Below, one piece after another: positions 1-11,300 of a stretch of DNA of 64,000 nucleotides. The notes beneath the pieces were generated by a model, which saw only the letters and a program-made list of their open reading frames with translations, had not been told where the DNA came from and made no database searches. This DNA comes from Vreelandella maris (lineage in GTDB: Bacteria; Pseudomonadota; Gammaproteobacteria; Pseudomonadales; Halomonadaceae). The stretch is taken from contig NZ_JABWCV010000005.1 in assembly GCF_013371085.1 (NCBI RefSeq), positions 186,001 to 250,000 on the forward strand, written 5' to 3'. Made by a program: the position numbers and the translations under genes. How positions within the stretch are numbered: the stretch's first letter is position 1; each line of letters starts with the position of its first letter.

Positions 1-123
1 GCCCAGATGCGAGCCGCCGCCTGAAAGGGTGGTGATCATGCCAATTTTGACGTCTTCAGCTTGCGCGGTCAGCACGCTTGAAGAGAGCAGTAAGCCAAGG
101 CCAAAGCGGGATATCATTTTCAT
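1..123 (-). CDS. ABC transporter substrate-binding protein, N-terminal fragment
   Basis: Only the first 41 codons are inside the window; the gene runs off the left edge. They read as a Sec signal peptide (MKMISRFGLGLLLSSS, then a cleavage-like TAQA) followed by EDVKIGMITTLSGGGSHLG, the typical mature start of a LivK-type periplasmic binding protein. A GAGGA ribosome site lies just before the ATG at 123. It starts about 40 nt after the aryl-CoA ligase, on the same strand, so it is probably the binding protein for uptake of the aromatic acid that the operon degrades. The remaining transporter genes would lie to the left. Function inferred from the start only. Confidence 0.7.
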   Translation of the reverse strand, partial: MKMISRFGLGLLLSSSVLTAQAEDVKIGMITTLSGGGSHLG

Positions 124-163
124 GGATCATTCCTCATTTTTTAATCGTTTATTGCTTAGAGGG

Positions 164-1837
164 TCATACGTTGGTGTCGGTGCTATTCATGTTGGTGCCA
201 GGAGCGCCAGCGCTCGGGTAATGTTCCTGGCTCAGCCGAAAACGCTGAACCTTACCCGTTGATGTTTTAGGTAGCGCCTCGATAAATCGTAGGGAGCGAG
301 GGTACTTATACGGCGCGATGGTCTGCTTCACGAAGTCCTGCAACATTTGCTGACATTCTTCATCTTGCTGAAAACCATCGTTTAGAACAACAAAAGCCTC
401 GACAATTTGGCCACGCTCCTGGTTGGGGGCACCTATCACCGCGCACTCTTTCACGGCGGGATGGGCCAGCAGGGCGGCTTCCACCTCAGGGCCTGCGATG
501 TTATAGCCCGCCGAGACAATCATATCGTCGTTACGGGCGGCGAAGTGGAAGTAACCCTCTTCATCCTGATAAAACGCATCGCCGGTGATGTTCCAGCCCG
601 CTTTTACATAGTTTTGCTGGCGCTTGTCGGCCAGGTAGCGGCAGCCGGTAGGGCCGCGCACGGCCAGTTTGCCGACCGTACCAGGCGCGACATCCTGCAT
701 GTCTTCATCAACGATACGCGCTTCATAGCCTGCCACCGGCTTGCCGGTACAGTTGGGACGATGGTCATCCAGGCGATTGGTGATGAAGATGTGCAGCATT
801 TCCGTGGCGCCGATGCCATCGAGAATCGGCGTGCCAGTTTGCTTGATCCAGTCATGATAGATCGGCGCGGGCAGGGTTTCGCCAGCGGAGACGGCAACGC
901 GCAGACTACTCAAATCCTCGTGTCGCGTGGGCGCGGCAAGCATCGCCCGATAGGCTGTTGGCGCAGTAAACACCACTGTGGCCTGATACTCGCGGATGAT
1001 ATCCATCATGTTGGGCGGCGAGGCGTGTTCGAGCAGTACGGCGGTGGCGCCGAAGCGCAGTGGGAAGATAGCCAATCCTCCCAGGCCAAAGGTGAAGGCC
1101 AGCGGTGGCGACCCCACGAAGATATCCTCCGGCGTTACCTGCAAGACTTCCTTGGCGTAGCCGTCGGCAATCACCAGCAGGTCACGGTGAAAGTGCATGG
1201 TGGCCTTGGGGGAGCCAGTTGTGCCCGAGGTAAAGCCCAGCAGTGCCACATCGTCGGCGGCGGTATCCACCGCCTCGAAGGTGGCGGGCTTGCCGAGCGC
1301 CAGCCGGTCAAGTTCGGCGTCGTGGTTGGCGGTGCCATCAAAGCCGACGATACGTTTGAGGGCGGGGCTCTGCTCCTGGCAGGCGTTGAGTTCATCGAGC
1401 AGTCGGGTATCGCACAGGGCGAGGCTGATATCCGCCTTGTCGATTACCTGGCACAGCTCTTTGGTGCGCAGCATGGGCATGGTGTTGACCACCACGGCGC
1501 CCGCCTTGGTGGCGGCCAGCCAGCAGGCCACCATGGCTGGGTTGTTCGCCGAGCGAATCAGTACCCGTTGGCCGGGAACCACGCCCAGGTCTTCGACCAG
1601 CACATGGGCAAGGCGGTTGGTCCACTCGGTGAGTTCCTGATAGGTACGACGTCGGCCATTGCCCGCCAGGGCAATCCGCTGGCCGTGTCCGAGCGAGACC
1701 AGCCGATCGCAAAGTTCAACGCCTGCGTTGAGACGTTGGGGATAATCGCAGCCTGAAAGCAGGTACTCAGGCTGACGATCGATGGGTGGCAGGTTATCCC
1801 GCGTAAAAGTATCAGCATGAGCCGACTGGGTATACAT
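164..1837 (-). CDS. Aryl-CoA ligase (2-aminobenzoate/benzoate-CoA ligase type)
   Basis: Adenylate-forming enzyme of 557 residues that activates an aromatic acid with ATP and CoA. The AMP-binding signature TSGTTGSPKA is at about 200-210, the hinge region (TGD, then FAARNDDMIVSAGYNI) at about 420-460, and the C-terminal catalytic lysine in TSTGKVQR at about 529. The ATG at 1837 is preferred because GGAGG lies six bases upstream; a TTG two codons earlier has no such site. It closes an operon with ring-attacking and beta-oxidation-like enzymes. The pathway neighbours favour 2-aminobenzoate (anthranilate) over benzoate as substrate, but the ligase alone does not decide this. Confidence 0.85.
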   Translation of the reverse strand: MYTQSAHADTFTRDNLPPIDRQPEYLLSGCDYPQRLNAGVELCDRLVSLGHGQRIALAGNGRRRTYQELTEWTNRLAHVLVEDLGVVPGQRVLIRSANNPAMVACWLAATKAGAVVVNTMPMLRTKELCQVIDKADISLALCDTRLLDELNACQEQSPALKRIVGFDGTANHDAELDRLALGKPATFEAVDTAADDVALLGFTSGTTGSPKATMHFHRDLLVIADGYAKEVLQVTPEDIFVGSPPLAFTFGLGGLAIFPLRFGATAVLLEHASPPNMMDIIREYQATVVFTAPTAYRAMLAAPTRHEDLSSLRVAVSAGETLPAPIYHDWIKQTGTPILDGIGATEMLHIFITNRLDDHRPNCTGKPVAGYEARIVDEDMQDVAPGTVGKLAVRGPTGCRYLADKRQQNYVKAGWNITGDAFYQDEEGYFHFAARNDDMIVSAGYNIAGPEVEAALLAHPAVKECAVIGAPNQERGQIVEAFVVLNDGFQQDEECQQMLQDFVKQTIAPYKYPRSLRFIEALPKTSTGKVQRFRLSQEHYPSAGAPGTNMNSTDTNV

Positions 1838-1965
1838 GACCAACCTCCGTATTTGGTGTCGTTGTTTATTCCTACCAACGTCTCAAAAGAAGCATCGGCA
1901 GGGATACGGTGTCTGGCGTAGTGTTTTATTGTTCTAGTTATTGTTGTACGGCTATTTTTGGCTAT

Positions 1966-3099
1966 TTACTCTTCCGCGAGCATACTGCGGGCAATCACCA
2001 CTTTCTGTACGTCGGAAGCCCCTTCGTAAATACGCAGTGCGCGGATTTCCCGGTAGAGGCTTTCGATAATATGGCCCTTGAGAACGCCGTCGCCGCCGTG
2101 CAGCTGTACCGCCTGGTCAATCACTAACTGGGCTTGGTCGGTGGCAAACAGCTTGGCCATTGCCGCTTCACGGGTCACTCGCTCAGCGCCTTGATCTTTC
2201 GTCCAGGCGGCGCGGTAGACCAGCAGGGCGGCGGCATCCACATTGAGCGCCATATCGGCCAGGTGGCCCTGCACCATTTGTAGATCGGATAGAGTGGCGC
2301 CGAACAGTTCGCGAGAGCGGCTGCGGGAGAGCGACTCCTCCAGCGCCCGGCGGGCGAAGCCAAGGGCTGCCGCCCCGACCGTGGAGCGAAAAACGTCCAG
2401 CACCGACATGGCAATCCGAAAGCCTTGCCCTGGCTTGCCGATTAGGGCGCTGGCAGGCAGCACTATGTCGTTGAAGCCCAGCCGCGCCAGCGGGTGAGGT
2501 GCCACCGACTCTAGGCGTTCGCGAATTTCCAATCCTGGCGTGTCGGCGGGCACTAAAAAGGCCGAAAGTCCCTTGGCTCCTGGGCCTTCACCGGTGCGGG
2601 CAAAGACGGTGTAGATATCGGCAATCCCCCCGTTGGAGATCCAGGTCTTTTCACCATTCAAACGGTAGCTGTCGCCATCGCGCTCAGCGGTCGTATCCAG
2701 TTGGGCTACGTCGGAACCGGAGCGCGGCTCGCTCAGGGCAAAAGCTGAAAGCGCTTCACCACGGCGGGTTTTGTCCAGCCACTGCTTCTGTTCATCGCTG
2801 CCATAAAGACTGATGGCGCCGGTGCCCAGCCCCTGCATGGCAAACGAAAAGTCGGCCAGTCCATCATGGCGGGCCAGGGTTTCACGGATCAGGCAGAGGC
2901 TGCGCACATCGATATGCTCACCCGCAGTGCCTTCCAGAAACCCGGCCTTGCCTAAATCGCGTACCAGCTGAATGCAGGTTGCATCCACATCGCTGTGGTC
3001 GCGGGGAAGTTCAGTACGGCACCACGCTTCGAGCTGCTCGGAAAGTTCGCGGTGTCTGGCCTCGAAAAAGGGCCACGCTAGATAGCTCTTGTCGCTCAT
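1966..3099 (-). CDS. Acyl-CoA dehydrogenase
   Basis: FAD-dependent acyl-CoA dehydrogenase of 377 residues, normal length. It has the N-terminal helical domain, the central flavin-binding segment ([11 protein letters not shown], then [12 protein letters not shown]) and the C-terminal segment with [11 protein letters not shown] and [10 protein letters not shown], where the family usually carries its catalytic or near-catalytic acid. Its start codon overlaps the stop of the upstream enoyl-CoA hydratase by one base, so the two are translationally coupled. In this cluster it probably oxidises the ring-derived CoA ester after dearomatisation. About 128 nt separate it from the downstream ligase gene. 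Confidence 0.88.
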   Translation of the reverse strand: MSDKSYLAWPFFEARHRELSEQLEAWCRTELPRDHSDVDATCIQLVRDLGKAGFLEGTAGEHIDVRSLCLIRETLARHDGLADFSFAMQGLGTGAISLYGSDEQKQWLDKTRRGEALSAFALSEPRSGSDVAQLDTTAERDGDSYRLNGEKTWISNGGIADIYTVFARTGEGPGAKGLSAFLVPADTPGLEIRERLESVAPHPLARLGFNDIVLPASALIGKPGQGFRIAMSVLDVFRSTVGAAALGFARRALEESLSRSRSRELFGATLSDLQMVQGHLADMALNVDAAALLVYRAAWTKDQGAERVTREAAMAKLFATDQAQLVIDQAVQLHGGDGVLKGHIIESLYREIRALRIYEGASDVQKVVIARSMLAEE

Positions 3100-3911
3100 C
3101 AGTCCCCCTTGAACTCAGGTTTTTGTTTGGCTACGAAGGCGTGGTAGGCGCGCTCGAAATCGTTGGTCTGCATGCAGATCGCCTGGGCCTGGGCTTCGGA
3201 TTCGATCGCCTGCTCCAGGCTCATCGACCACTCCTGGTTGAGCTGGGTTTTGGTAATGCTGTGGCCAAAGGTCGGGCCCTGAGCCAGGCGGGTGGCGTAG
3301 GCGATGGCATCTTGCTCAAGGGCATCCGGCTCCACCACGCGATTGTAGAAGCCCCATTGGTAACCCTCTTCGGCACTCATGCTGCGCCCGCTGTAGAGCA
3401 GGTCGGCGGCGCGGCCCTGGCCAATGATGCGCGGTAGAATTGCACAGGCGCCCATATCGCAGCCCGCCAGGCCCACGCGGGTGAACAGGAAGGCCGTGCT
3501 GGCACGCGGGGTGGCGAAGCGGATATCCGACGACATGGCGATGATCGCTCCCGCACCCACGCAAATGCCGTCCACAGCAGCAATGATCGGTTTGCCGCAG
3601 TTCAGCATCGCCTTGACCAAATCTCCGGTCATGCGGGTGAATTCGAGCAGGCCCTTCATATCCTTACCCACAAGCGGGCCGATGATTTCGTGTACGTCGC
3701 CGCCAGAGCAGAAGTTCTCGCCGTTGGAGGCAAACACCACCGCATGCACATCCGAGGCATACGCCAGGTCACGAAAGGTATCGCGCAGCTCGGCATAGCT
3801 CTCGAACGTCAGCGGGTTCTTGCGCTCTGGGCGATTCAACCGGATGACGGCGACGTCACCACGCATTTCCCAGATAAAGTGCTCGGGGGCCAGATCAGCC
3901 ATGCTCTTCAT
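3099..3911 (-). CDS. Enoyl-CoA hydratase/isomerase family protein
   Basis: Crotonase-fold protein of 270 residues. Visible family features are the oxyanion-hole segments ([16 protein letters not shown] near 65 and [20 protein letters not shown] near 115) and the conserved [20 protein letters not shown] stretch. It should hydrate, or cleave a ring of, an unsaturated CoA ester. It overlaps the acyl-CoA dehydrogenase start by one base and begins 24 nt after the MarR gene. A second possible ATG lies three codons in. Exact reaction is inferred from the operon only. Confidence 0.85.
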   Translation of the reverse strand: MKSMADLAPEHFIWEMRGDVAVIRLNRPERKNPLTFESYAELRDTFRDLAYASDVHAVVFASNGENFCSGGDVHEIIGPLVGKDMKGLLEFTRMTGDLVKAMLNCGKPIIAAVDGICVGAGAIIAMSSDIRFATPRASTAFLFTRVGLAGCDMGACAILPRIIGQGRAADLLYSGRSMSAEEGYQWGFYNRVVEPDALEQDAIAYATRLAQGPTFGHSITKTQLNQEWSMSLEQAIESEAQAQAICMQTNDFERAYHAFVAKQKPEFKGD

Positions 3912-3935
3912 ATTGTTGTTCTCGCCTGTCAGTGA

Positions 3936-4388
3936 TTAGTGGGTATCGTCAAGAGAAGCCGGTAAGCGGTGGAGCAGCTCGCCGATATGATGGGCATCCT
4001 CTTCGGTCACCCCTTCGAACAGCGCGTTGATCCAGCGCTCATGCTCAACGGCCATGGCACTAAAGCTTTCGCGGCCAGCGCCGGTCAGGCAGACCCGCGT
4101 GGCGCGTCGGTCGCCTTCAATGGCAATGCGCTCCACAGCGCCATCCTCCACCAAGCGATCGATGATGCCGGTGACATTGCCGTTGGAAACCCGCAGCCGC
4201 TTGGAGAGCTCGTTCATCTTCAGGCCCTCCTCACTGGCGTACAGGGCAGCCATGACATCAAAGCGTGGGAGCGTGGAGTCATGCTCGGTACGCAGTCGCT
4301 CACGCAGCTCGGATTCCACCTGACGGGTAACCCGCAGCATGCGCAGCCATAAGCGCAGGCGCTCCTTGCTTAAGCTTTCTGCTGTCAT
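3936..4388 (-). CDS. MarR family transcriptional regulator
   Basis: 150-residue winged-helix regulator: RVTRQVESELRERL, then a helix-turn-helix around MNELSKRLRVSNGNVTGIIDRLVEDGAVER and a wing with the usual D-R-R-A segment (GDRRATRVCLT). The ATG at 4388 is chosen because it forms an ATGA overlap with the SDR stop and has a GGGGGCG site; a longer in-frame start exists but would overlap the SDR by 70 nt. Sitting inside the operon it probably represses the operon and is released by an aryl-CoA ligand, as in other aromatic-acid CoA clusters. A candidate operator is listed upstream of the operon. Confidence 0.85.
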   Translation of the reverse strand: MTAESLSKERLRLWLRMLRVTRQVESELRERLRTEHDSTLPRFDVMAALYASEEGLKMNELSKRLRVSNGNVTGIIDRLVEDGAVERIAIEGDRRATRVCLTGAGRESFSAMAVEHERWINALFEGVTEEDAHHIGELLHRLPASLDDTH

Positions 4389-5155
4389 ACTTCGCCCCCT
4401 GAAATGGAGATCGCTTGACCGTTGATCGCGCCGCTGTTTGGGCCGCATAGCCATAGGGCCGTCGCGGTGACTTCTGCGGGAGTGACTAAGCGTCCGGTGG
4501 GGTTGGTAGATTGAAAGTGCGCGGTGGCCTGTTCGGCGGACTGGCCGGTTTTGGTCACAATGTTCTCGACACTGCCGGCCAATAATGGCGTATCGGTAAA
4601 GCCGGGACAGAGCGCATTGACGGTCAGATTGCGGGTGGCGGTTTCAGCCGCCAGTGAGCGCACCAGACCCACCACGCCGTGTTTGGCCGCGCAGTAAGCG
4701 CCCACGTAGGCGTAGCCCTTGAGGCCAGCCGTGGAAGCCACGGCAATCAGTCGGCCGCCGTCGTTCAGCTGTTTCAGCCCTTCGCGCAGGGTCAGAAACA
4801 CCCCACTGAGGTTGACGTTCAGCATGTGCTGCCACTGCTCGAAAGAGGTCTTGGCGAAAGGGGCGCTTTCCGCTGCCCCGGCGTTGGCGATCACGATATC
4901 GACGCTGCCCAACTGATTGAAGAACGCCACCATGGCGGCTTCGTCGGTGACATCTACCACGGCGACATGGATGCCGCCGTGCTGCTGGGCAACCGCTTGC
5001 AGGGCAGTCTCCCGGCGGCCGGTAATGATGACCTCGGCGCCCGCCTGGGCAAAGGCCAGGGCCATATCGGCGCCAATGCCACTGCCGCCACCGGTAATGA
5101 CGACGCGTTTGCCTGCCAGGTGGTTAGCGGTCAAGTCATCGGTTGATTGGCTCAT
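4385..5155 (-). CDS. Short-chain dehydrogenase/reductase (hydroxyacyl-CoA dehydrogenase-like)
   Basis: Classical SDR of 256 residues: the nucleotide-binding TGGGSGIG is at 21-28, NAG near 90, a VAST serine near 140 and the catalytic YxxxK with Tyr154 and Lys158 (YCAAK). Its ATG overlaps the stop of the big flavoprotein gene (ATGA) and its own stop overlaps the MarR start the same way, so three genes are coupled. In the 2-aminobenzoyl-CoA pathway a dehydrogenase of this class is expected to oxidise a hydroxyacyl-CoA intermediate. The specific substrate is an inference. Confidence 0.85.
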   Translation of the reverse strand: MSQSTDDLTANHLAGKRVVITGGGSGIGADMALAFAQAGAEVIITGRRETALQAVAQQHGGIHVAVVDVTDEAAMVAFFNQLGSVDIVIANAGAAESAPFAKTSFEQWQHMLNVNLSGVFLTLREGLKQLNDGGRLIAVASTAGLKGYAYVGAYCAAKHGVVGLVRSLAAETATRNLTVNALCPGFTDTPLLAGSVENIVTKTGQSAEQATAHFQSTNPTGRLVTPAEVTATALWLCGPNSGAINGQAISISGGEV

Positions 5156-7437
5156 ACCCAGCCCTCGCCACGTTCAGCCAAGCGCTGCAATTGATCGGCC
5201 CCCGCCCGGTAGGGCGCGGGCCACGCCACCTCGCGATCCCCCAGCCCGGCGGCTACATGCAGCAGCCAGTAAGGGTCGGCAAGGTGCGGGCGGGCGATAC
5301 ACACCAAGTCGGCGCGCCCCGCTATCAGAATCGAGTTCACATGGTCGGCCTGATAGATGTTGCCCACCGCCATGGTGGCAATCGATGCTTCGTTACGAAT
5401 CCGGTCAGAGAAGGGTGTCTGGAACATACGCCCATAAACGGGCTTGGCCTGAGTCGAGGTCTGTCCGGCAGAGACATCGACGATATCCACTTCTGCGTCA
5501 CGCAGCCGCTTGGCGATTTCCACCGCATCGTCCGGGGTGATGCCTTCATCGCCACACCAGTCGTTAGCAGAAATACGCACCGAAAGCGGCTTGTGGGCAG
5601 GCCAGACGCTGCGCACGGCGTTGATCACTTCCAGCGGGTAGCGCAGCCGGTTATCCAGTGAGCCACCATACTCATCATCACGGTGGTTGGTCAGCGGAGT
5701 AATAAACGAAGAGAGCAGATAGCCGTGGGCGGCGTGAACCTCGATCATGTCGAAACCCGCGCGATCAGCCATCTGAGCAGCACTGACAAACTCGTCGCGC
5801 ACCCGGTCCATATCAACGCGATCCATTGCCTTGGGCAACTGGTTGCGCGCTGACCAGGGTTGGGCCGAGGCAGCCATTATCGGCCAGTTGCCCTCGGCCA
5901 ACGGGGCATCCATCTCCTGCCAGCCAAGCTGGGTAGATCCCTTGGGGCCGGAATGGCCAATCTGGGCACATAGCTTGGCCTGGGTTTCCGCGTGTACAAA
6001 GTCACACAGGCGTTTCCACGCCACTTCATGTTCCGGCAGGTACAGGCCGGGGCATCCAGGGGTAATGCGCCCGCTGGGGCTGACGCAGGTCATTTCAGTG
6101 TACACCAGCCCTGCACCGCCCTTGGCGCGCTCGGCGTAGTGACTGAAGTGCCAATCGGTAGGGCAGCCGTCAACGGCCTTGTACTGCGCCATGGGGGAAA
6201 CCACGACGCGGTTGGTCAACGTCATATCGCGCAGTTGGTAAGGGGCGAACATTGGCGCGCGGGCGCTGCCAGAGTTGCCTGCCTGGGTCTGAAACCAGCG
6301 CTCTGCGCTTTCGAGCCATTGAGGGTCGCGTACCCGCAGATTCTCATGGCTAATGCGCTGGGAGCGGGTCAATAGAGAGTAGTTGAACTGCACCGGGTCG
6401 AGGTCCAGGTAGCGCTCCACCTGCTCGAACCACTCGGTGGAGTTGCGCGCGGCGGACTGCAGGCGAAGCACCTCGAAGCGGCGCTCCTCTTCGTAGCGGG
6501 CGAAGGCCTCCGCCATGGTAGGTTCACTGTGCAAGACGTTGGCCAGCGCTATGGCACTCTCCAAGGCCAGCTTGGAACCCGAGCCAATCGAGAAGTGTGC
6601 CGTAGCGGCAGCGTCACCCATCAGCACCACGTTATCGAAACTCCAGCGCTCGCAGAGTACCCGGGGGAAGTTGATCCACGCCGAACCGCGTATGTGGTTG
6701 GCGTTGGTCATCAGCGCATGGCCGCCCAGGTGCTTGGCAAAGATGCGTTCGCAGACGGCAATTGACTCCTGCTGGTTCATTTCGCCGAAACCGAACGCCT
6801 GCCAGGTCGCCTCGCTGCACTCGACAATAAAGGTCGCGGTGTCCTTGTCGAACTGATAGGCATGAGCCCATACCCAGCCATGCTCGGTCTTCTCGAAAAT
6901 AAAGGTGAAAGCGTCGTTAAAGGTCTGGTGCGTACCCAGCCAGACAAACTTGCAGGCGCGTACATCGATATCGGGTTTGAAATGTTCGGCGTAGGTTTGG
7001 CGGGTGCGGGAGTTCAAGCCATCGGCGGCGAGCACCATGTCGAACTCGCGCCGGTACTCATCAACACTGGTCTCCGTAATATCTGTTTCAAAGCGCATTT
7101 CCACGCCCAGTTCCCGGGCGCGCTCTTGAAGCAGAATCAACAGTTGGCGGCGGCCAATGCCGCAAAAGCCGTGGCCAGTCGACACAGTTTTGACGCCGTT
7201 ATGCACGACGGCAATGTCGTCCCAGTAAGCGAAATGCTCACGAATGCGCTCTGCGCTGACCGGGTCGTTGGCCGCCAGATTGTCCAGGGTCTCGTCGGAC
7301 AGTACCACGCCCCAGCCGAAGGTATCGTCTGCCCGGTTGCGCTCAAACACCACGATCTCATGGGAAGGGTCCTGCAGTTTCATGCTGATGGCGAAGTAGA
7401 GGCCGGCAGGCCCTCCGCCCAGGCAGGCGATTCTCAT
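5152..7437 (-). CDS. Two-domain flavoprotein: 2-aminobenzoyl-CoA monooxygenase/reductase or salicylyl-CoA 5-hydroxylase type
   Basis: 761 residues. The first ~380 are an FAD-dependent aromatic monooxygenase (GGGPAG dinucleotide motif at 7-12; [14 protein letters not shown] flavin motif near 275). The rest is an Old Yellow Enzyme-type FMN reductase ([16 protein letters not shown] near 400, [22 protein letters not shown], then [13 protein letters not shown]). This fusion is known for 2-aminobenzoyl-CoA monooxygenase/reductase, which hydroxylates and then reduces the CoA-bound ring, and for bifunctional salicylyl-CoA 5-hydroxylase annotations. With a ligase, dehydrogenases and a hydratase in the same operon, the anthranilate-CoA route is the better fit. 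It is the first gene; GGAGAACAAAA precedes the ATG. Confidence 0.85.
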   Translation of the reverse strand: MRIACLGGGPAGLYFAISMKLQDPSHEIVVFERNRADDTFGWGVVLSDETLDNLAANDPVSAERIREHFAYWDDIAVVHNGVKTVSTGHGFCGIGRRQLLILLQERARELGVEMRFETDITETSVDEYRREFDMVLAADGLNSRTRQTYAEHFKPDIDVRACKFVWLGTHQTFNDAFTFIFEKTEHGWVWAHAYQFDKDTATFIVECSEATWQAFGFGEMNQQESIAVCERIFAKHLGGHALMTNANHIRGSAWINFPRVLCERWSFDNVVLMGDAAATAHFSIGSGSKLALESAIALANVLHSEPTMAEAFARYEEERRFEVLRLQSAARNSTEWFEQVERYLDLDPVQFNYSLLTRSQRISHENLRVRDPQWLESAERWFQTQAGNSGSARAPMFAPYQLRDMTLTNRVVVSPMAQYKAVDGCPTDWHFSHYAERAKGGAGLVYTEMTCVSPSGRITPGCPGLYLPEHEVAWKRLCDFVHAETQAKLCAQIGHSGPKGSTQLGWQEMDAPLAEGNWPIMAASAQPWSARNQLPKAMDRVDMDRVRDEFVSAAQMADRAGFDMIEVHAAHGYLLSSFITPLTNHRDDEYGGSLDNRLRYPLEVINAVRSVWPAHKPLSVRISANDWCGDEGITPDDAVEIAKRLRDAEVDIVDVSAGQTSTQAKPVYGRMFQTPFSDRIRNEASIATMAVGNIYQADHVNSILIAGRADLVCIARPHLADPYWLLHVAAGLGDREVAWPAPYRAGADQLQRLAERGEGWV

Positions 7438-7501
7438 TTTTGTTCTCCATGGGAAAGCTCACTCTTTTCTGAAGATAGGGGGGGGAATAATAAAATTCAA
7501 G

Positions 7502-7516
7502 CTTAAATTGTTTAAG
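7502..7516. promoter_or_regulatory. Candidate operator in the aromatic operon promoter region
   Basis: CTTAAA-TTG-TTTAAG is a perfect 6-bp inverted repeat with a 3-bp spacer, 65 bp before the first gene of the aromatic operon. Next to it the AT-rich GTTTAAA sequence occurs twice (7515-7521 and 7528-7534). The 363-bp gap 7438-7800 also serves the divergent rsd gene and includes a small TAGCAT-GAAA-ATGCTA hairpin (7623-7638). MarR proteins bind palindromes of this size, so this is a reasonable binding-site guess; I could not identify a convincing -35/-10 pair. Confidence 0.35.
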
Positions 7517-7800
7517 TTTAAAATATATGTTTAAAGGCGCTGTACATGTTGTATACGGCTTTGCTCGCAATGCTGGCGCTAAAGTGAGAGCATCATTTCA
7601 GTCAGGGTTAAGTCATGACGATTAGCATGAAAATGCTAGTTATTAGGCATAGAAGAAAGGGTTATTATTAATGAGCCTTTCGTACCAAGGAAACCGCACC
7701 CGCTGGGATTGACAGAGGTAGGTGGAGGCGCGACTCTAAGCCTATTCGTTATTTAGACCGGCTAATGGTCGTTAAATCGGTGAGTTTAAGGAGAAACCCC

Positions 7801-8289
7801 ATGCTCGAAGATTGCAAAAATGCCCTGGAGCGCTGGGGAGGCGTACATACCCTGATCGACCGCTGGCTGGATCAGCGTCGTCAGTTGTTAGTCAGCTTCA
7901 TTGAGCTGAAAGAGGCATGTGACGCTGAACTGGAAGCGGTGAGCAAATCACCTATTGATACCTTCAGTGAGCTATTGATGGATTACATCAGCGCTGGGCA
8001 CTTCGAAATCTATCCTCAGCTGTCGGAAGAGGCGCAGGCCTTTGGCGATGATGCTGCGCTGGTTATCGCAGAGAAGCTGCTTGAGCGTCTGGAAATGTCA
8101 ACCGAGATGGTTCTGGAGTTTGATACCGATTTCGGCTCTACCCTTCGCTGCGAGCAAAATATTGCCCGTTTGCCTGCCTGGATCGACCGTCTAGCGCGTG
8201 GCCTTACTGAACGCTTCGCGCTGGAAGACCAGCTGATCGCGCGCTTGCACGCCGCCCATAGCCCCGAGCACGCCAAAGCCCCCGCTTAA
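7801..8289 (+). CDS. rsd: Rsd/AlgQ family anti-sigma-70 regulator
   Basis: 162-residue all-helical protein that begins MLEDCKNALERWGGVHTLIDRWL, very close to the N-terminus of Rsd/AlgQ proteins, and continues with LLMDYISAGHFEIYPQL and a long C-terminal helix. The family binds region 4 of sigma-70 and shifts RNA polymerase use in stationary phase. Start at 7801 is supported by AAGGAG eight bases upstream; an upstream in-frame ATG at 7765 lacks a site. It is transcribed away from the aromatic operon and appears monocistronic. Confidence 0.88.
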   Translation: MLEDCKNALERWGGVHTLIDRWLDQRRQLLVSFIELKEACDAELEAVSKSPIDTFSELLMDYISAGHFEIYPQLSEEAQAFGDDAALVIAEKLLERLEMSTEMVLEFDTDFGSTLRCEQNIARLPAWIDRLARGLTERFALEDQLIARLHAAHSPEHAKAPA

Positions 8290-8318
8290 TATTCTCATTT
8301 GGCTGGGGAAGGACAGCT

Positions 8319-11300
8319 TTAGCTCGCGGTTCTCTCACGCCGCAACTTACCCCCAATCACCAGCATGCAGGGGGTAAGCAGCAGCGTTAGTGCGGTGCCG
8401 AAGGTGAGGCCACCGGCGATGGCGCTCGACATTTGCGTCCACCACTGGGCGGAGGGCGCATTAAAGCCAAGGGCAGGGGTAAACAGATCGACATTGATCC
8501 CCAGCACCATCGGCATCAGACCTAAAACCGTGGTAATCGCCGTTAACAGCACCGGGCGAAGGCGTAAGCAGCCTGCTTCCAGGGCGGCCTCGCCGGGCGT
8601 CATGCCTTGGCCGCGCAGCTCGTTGTAGGTGTCGATCAACACGATATTGTTATTAACCACGATACCCGCCAGGGCAATCACGCCCATCCCCACCATGACA
8701 ATGCCGAAAGCTTGGCCGGTAATCAGCAGGCCCATCAGCACACCCGCGGTGGAGAATACAATTGCCGAAAGCACCAATCCCGCCTGATAGAAACTGTTGA
8801 ACTGAGTGACCAGAATCAGCGCCATCAGGCCAATAGCGATCATGAACGCGCTGGCCAGGAACTGCATCGACTCCTGCTGATCCTCTTGCTCGCCTGCCAC
8901 ATTGACCATTAAGCCATCAGGCAGGCTATCGCGACCCGCCTCTAGCAGCGCCCGCAGGCGCTCATCGGCAAGATAGCCGGGAGCGAGATCCGCATCAATG
9001 GTAATCGCCCGGCGGCCGTCGATACGGTTAAGGGTGCCCACCTTGGGTGCCGGTTCAAGGGTCACAAAGTGCGAGATAGGCACCTGACCCCGCTGGGTAT
9101 TGATGGTCAAGCGTTCTAACTGATCCAGCGAACGCCAGTTTTGCGGCAGGCGAACGCGGATATCCACTTCGTCACTGACTTCGGGCGGGCGATAGCTCGC
9201 CACCTGCAGGCCCGTGGTCAGTAGCTGCACCGCGCTACCGATGGTCGTGACATCGGTGCCCATGCGCGCCGCGGCTTCGCGGTCCACATTCACCTGCCAC
9301 TCCACGCCGGGTAGGCTGCGGTTATCCTGAATGTCGGTAAAACCACCCAGTTCACGCATTAATTGGGCTAACTGGTTAACGCCTGCATCAGCGACGTCAG
9401 GATTCGTAGCGCTCACCTCCAGTACGATGGGTTTTCCGCCGCCAGGGCCCATTTCCTGCTCCTGGAACTCCAGCGTAATGCCGGGAATATCCTGGGCGCG
9501 CTCAGCCATGTCGTCCAGAATCGCCTGGGCAGGGCGCCGCTCATGCCAGTCGATAAACTGGAACTGCAGCATGCCAATCACATCACTACCCATCTGCTCG
9601 TTAGGCACTGCAAACGAGCGCGCATAAAGTGCTCTCACTTCGCTCATGCCGGATAGCTTCGCCTCTACCCGCTGTACAATGGCATCGGTCTCCACGGCGG
9701 AGAAGTCGCCGCGGGCGCGTACCAATACCTGGGCACTATCCGGCTCTACGTTGGGGAAAAAGTCGACACCGTGGTTGAAACGCGCGTAGCCGGTATACAG
9801 CAACACCATCAATAGCACGGTGACCAGCAGCACCCAGGCAGGGTGCTTAAGCAGCCTGGTCAGCAGGTGGCGATAGCCGCGCCCAAAGGACGTTGTAGCC
9901 TCATCATTGTTAGTCGTTGATTGCTTCGTGTCGGTGCGGGTAAACAAGCGACCTAGGGTAGGCAAGAACACCAGCGCCATGGCCAGCGATGCCAACAGGC
10001 ATAGAATCACCGTGGCGGGCAGGTACTTCATAAACTGTCCCACCACGCCAGGCCAGAACAGCAGGGGAATAAACACCGCCAGCGTCGTGGCCGTCGAGGC
10101 AATCACCGGCCAGCTCATTCGCGAGGCAGCATTGAGCCACGCTTGATGGGGCGTTTGACCATCGTGGAGATAGCGGTCGGCAAGCTCACTCACCACAATC
10201 GCACCGTCGACTAACATGCCAGCCACCAGAATGAGCGCAAACAGCACCACGATATTGAGCGTAAATCCAAATGCCCACACCAGCAGAATGCCGGTTAAGA
10301 AGGCGCCGGGAATGGTCAGGCCTACCAACAGCGCCATGCGCCAGCCCATCACCGCGACCACCACAATCAGTACCAGTACCACGGCGGTGAGTACGTTGTT
10401 GAGCAGCTCGGAGAGCATATTTTCAACGGTGGTCGACTCATCGAGAATGGTCGTGAAGCGAAGCTGCTCAGGCAATAAATCATCGGCTTCCGCCAGGCGC
10501 TCACGCACCGCGCCAATGGTGGCGATGATATTGGCCCCGGCACGTTTGGAAACTTCCAGTACCACCGCAGGCTGATCATCAATACGGGCAAAGCCTTCGG
10601 GGTCTTTGTAGGTAGGGTTGATCCACGCCACATCACCAAAGGTGACGACGCGATCCTCATCCACCTTGACCGGCATTTTCATGACATCGTCAAGGGACTC
10701 AATAATGCCGGGGACTTTTAAGGCCAAGCGCCCCGCGCCAGTGTCCAAACTGCCTGCTGCCACCAAGCGGTTATTGCGCGACACCTGGTTGAACAGCGTG
10801 TCGAAATCGACCCCATAGCTCTCGAGCACCAGCGGATCTACGACGATTTCCAGCAGGTCTTCCCGCTCACCGGCTATGTCCACTTCCAGCACATCGGCGA
10901 TGCCTTCGATCTCCTCCTGCAGTCGCCGGGCAATCGTCATGCGTTCGCGGGTATCCAGTTGCCCGGAGAGGCCGATAGTCAATACCGGAAACTCCGAGAC
11001 GTTGACTTCCATGACTCGTGGCTCATCGGCCTCGTCAGGCAGCTCGCTACGGGCGATATCCACGTGATCACGCACGTCGGTCAGCGCGGTATCGGGGTCA
11101 AAGCCGGGGTCGAACTCCAGGGTGATCGAGCCTTGCCCTTCGCTGGATTGGGCGGTGAACTTACGCAGGCCTTCAATCCCGCGCAGTTCCTGCTCCATGG
11201 GGCGTATCAGCAGCCGCTCGCCATCCTCGGGGCTGACACCCTCCAACGACAGCGAAACGTAAATCATCGGGATGGTGACGTCGGGATTGGCTTCTTTAGG

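Noticed and set aside
407..1756. 449-codon open frame on the plus strand opposite the aryl-CoA ligase gene
   Set aside because: It is the antisense shadow of a well-supported, motif-rich gene; no domain or ribosome site of its own.
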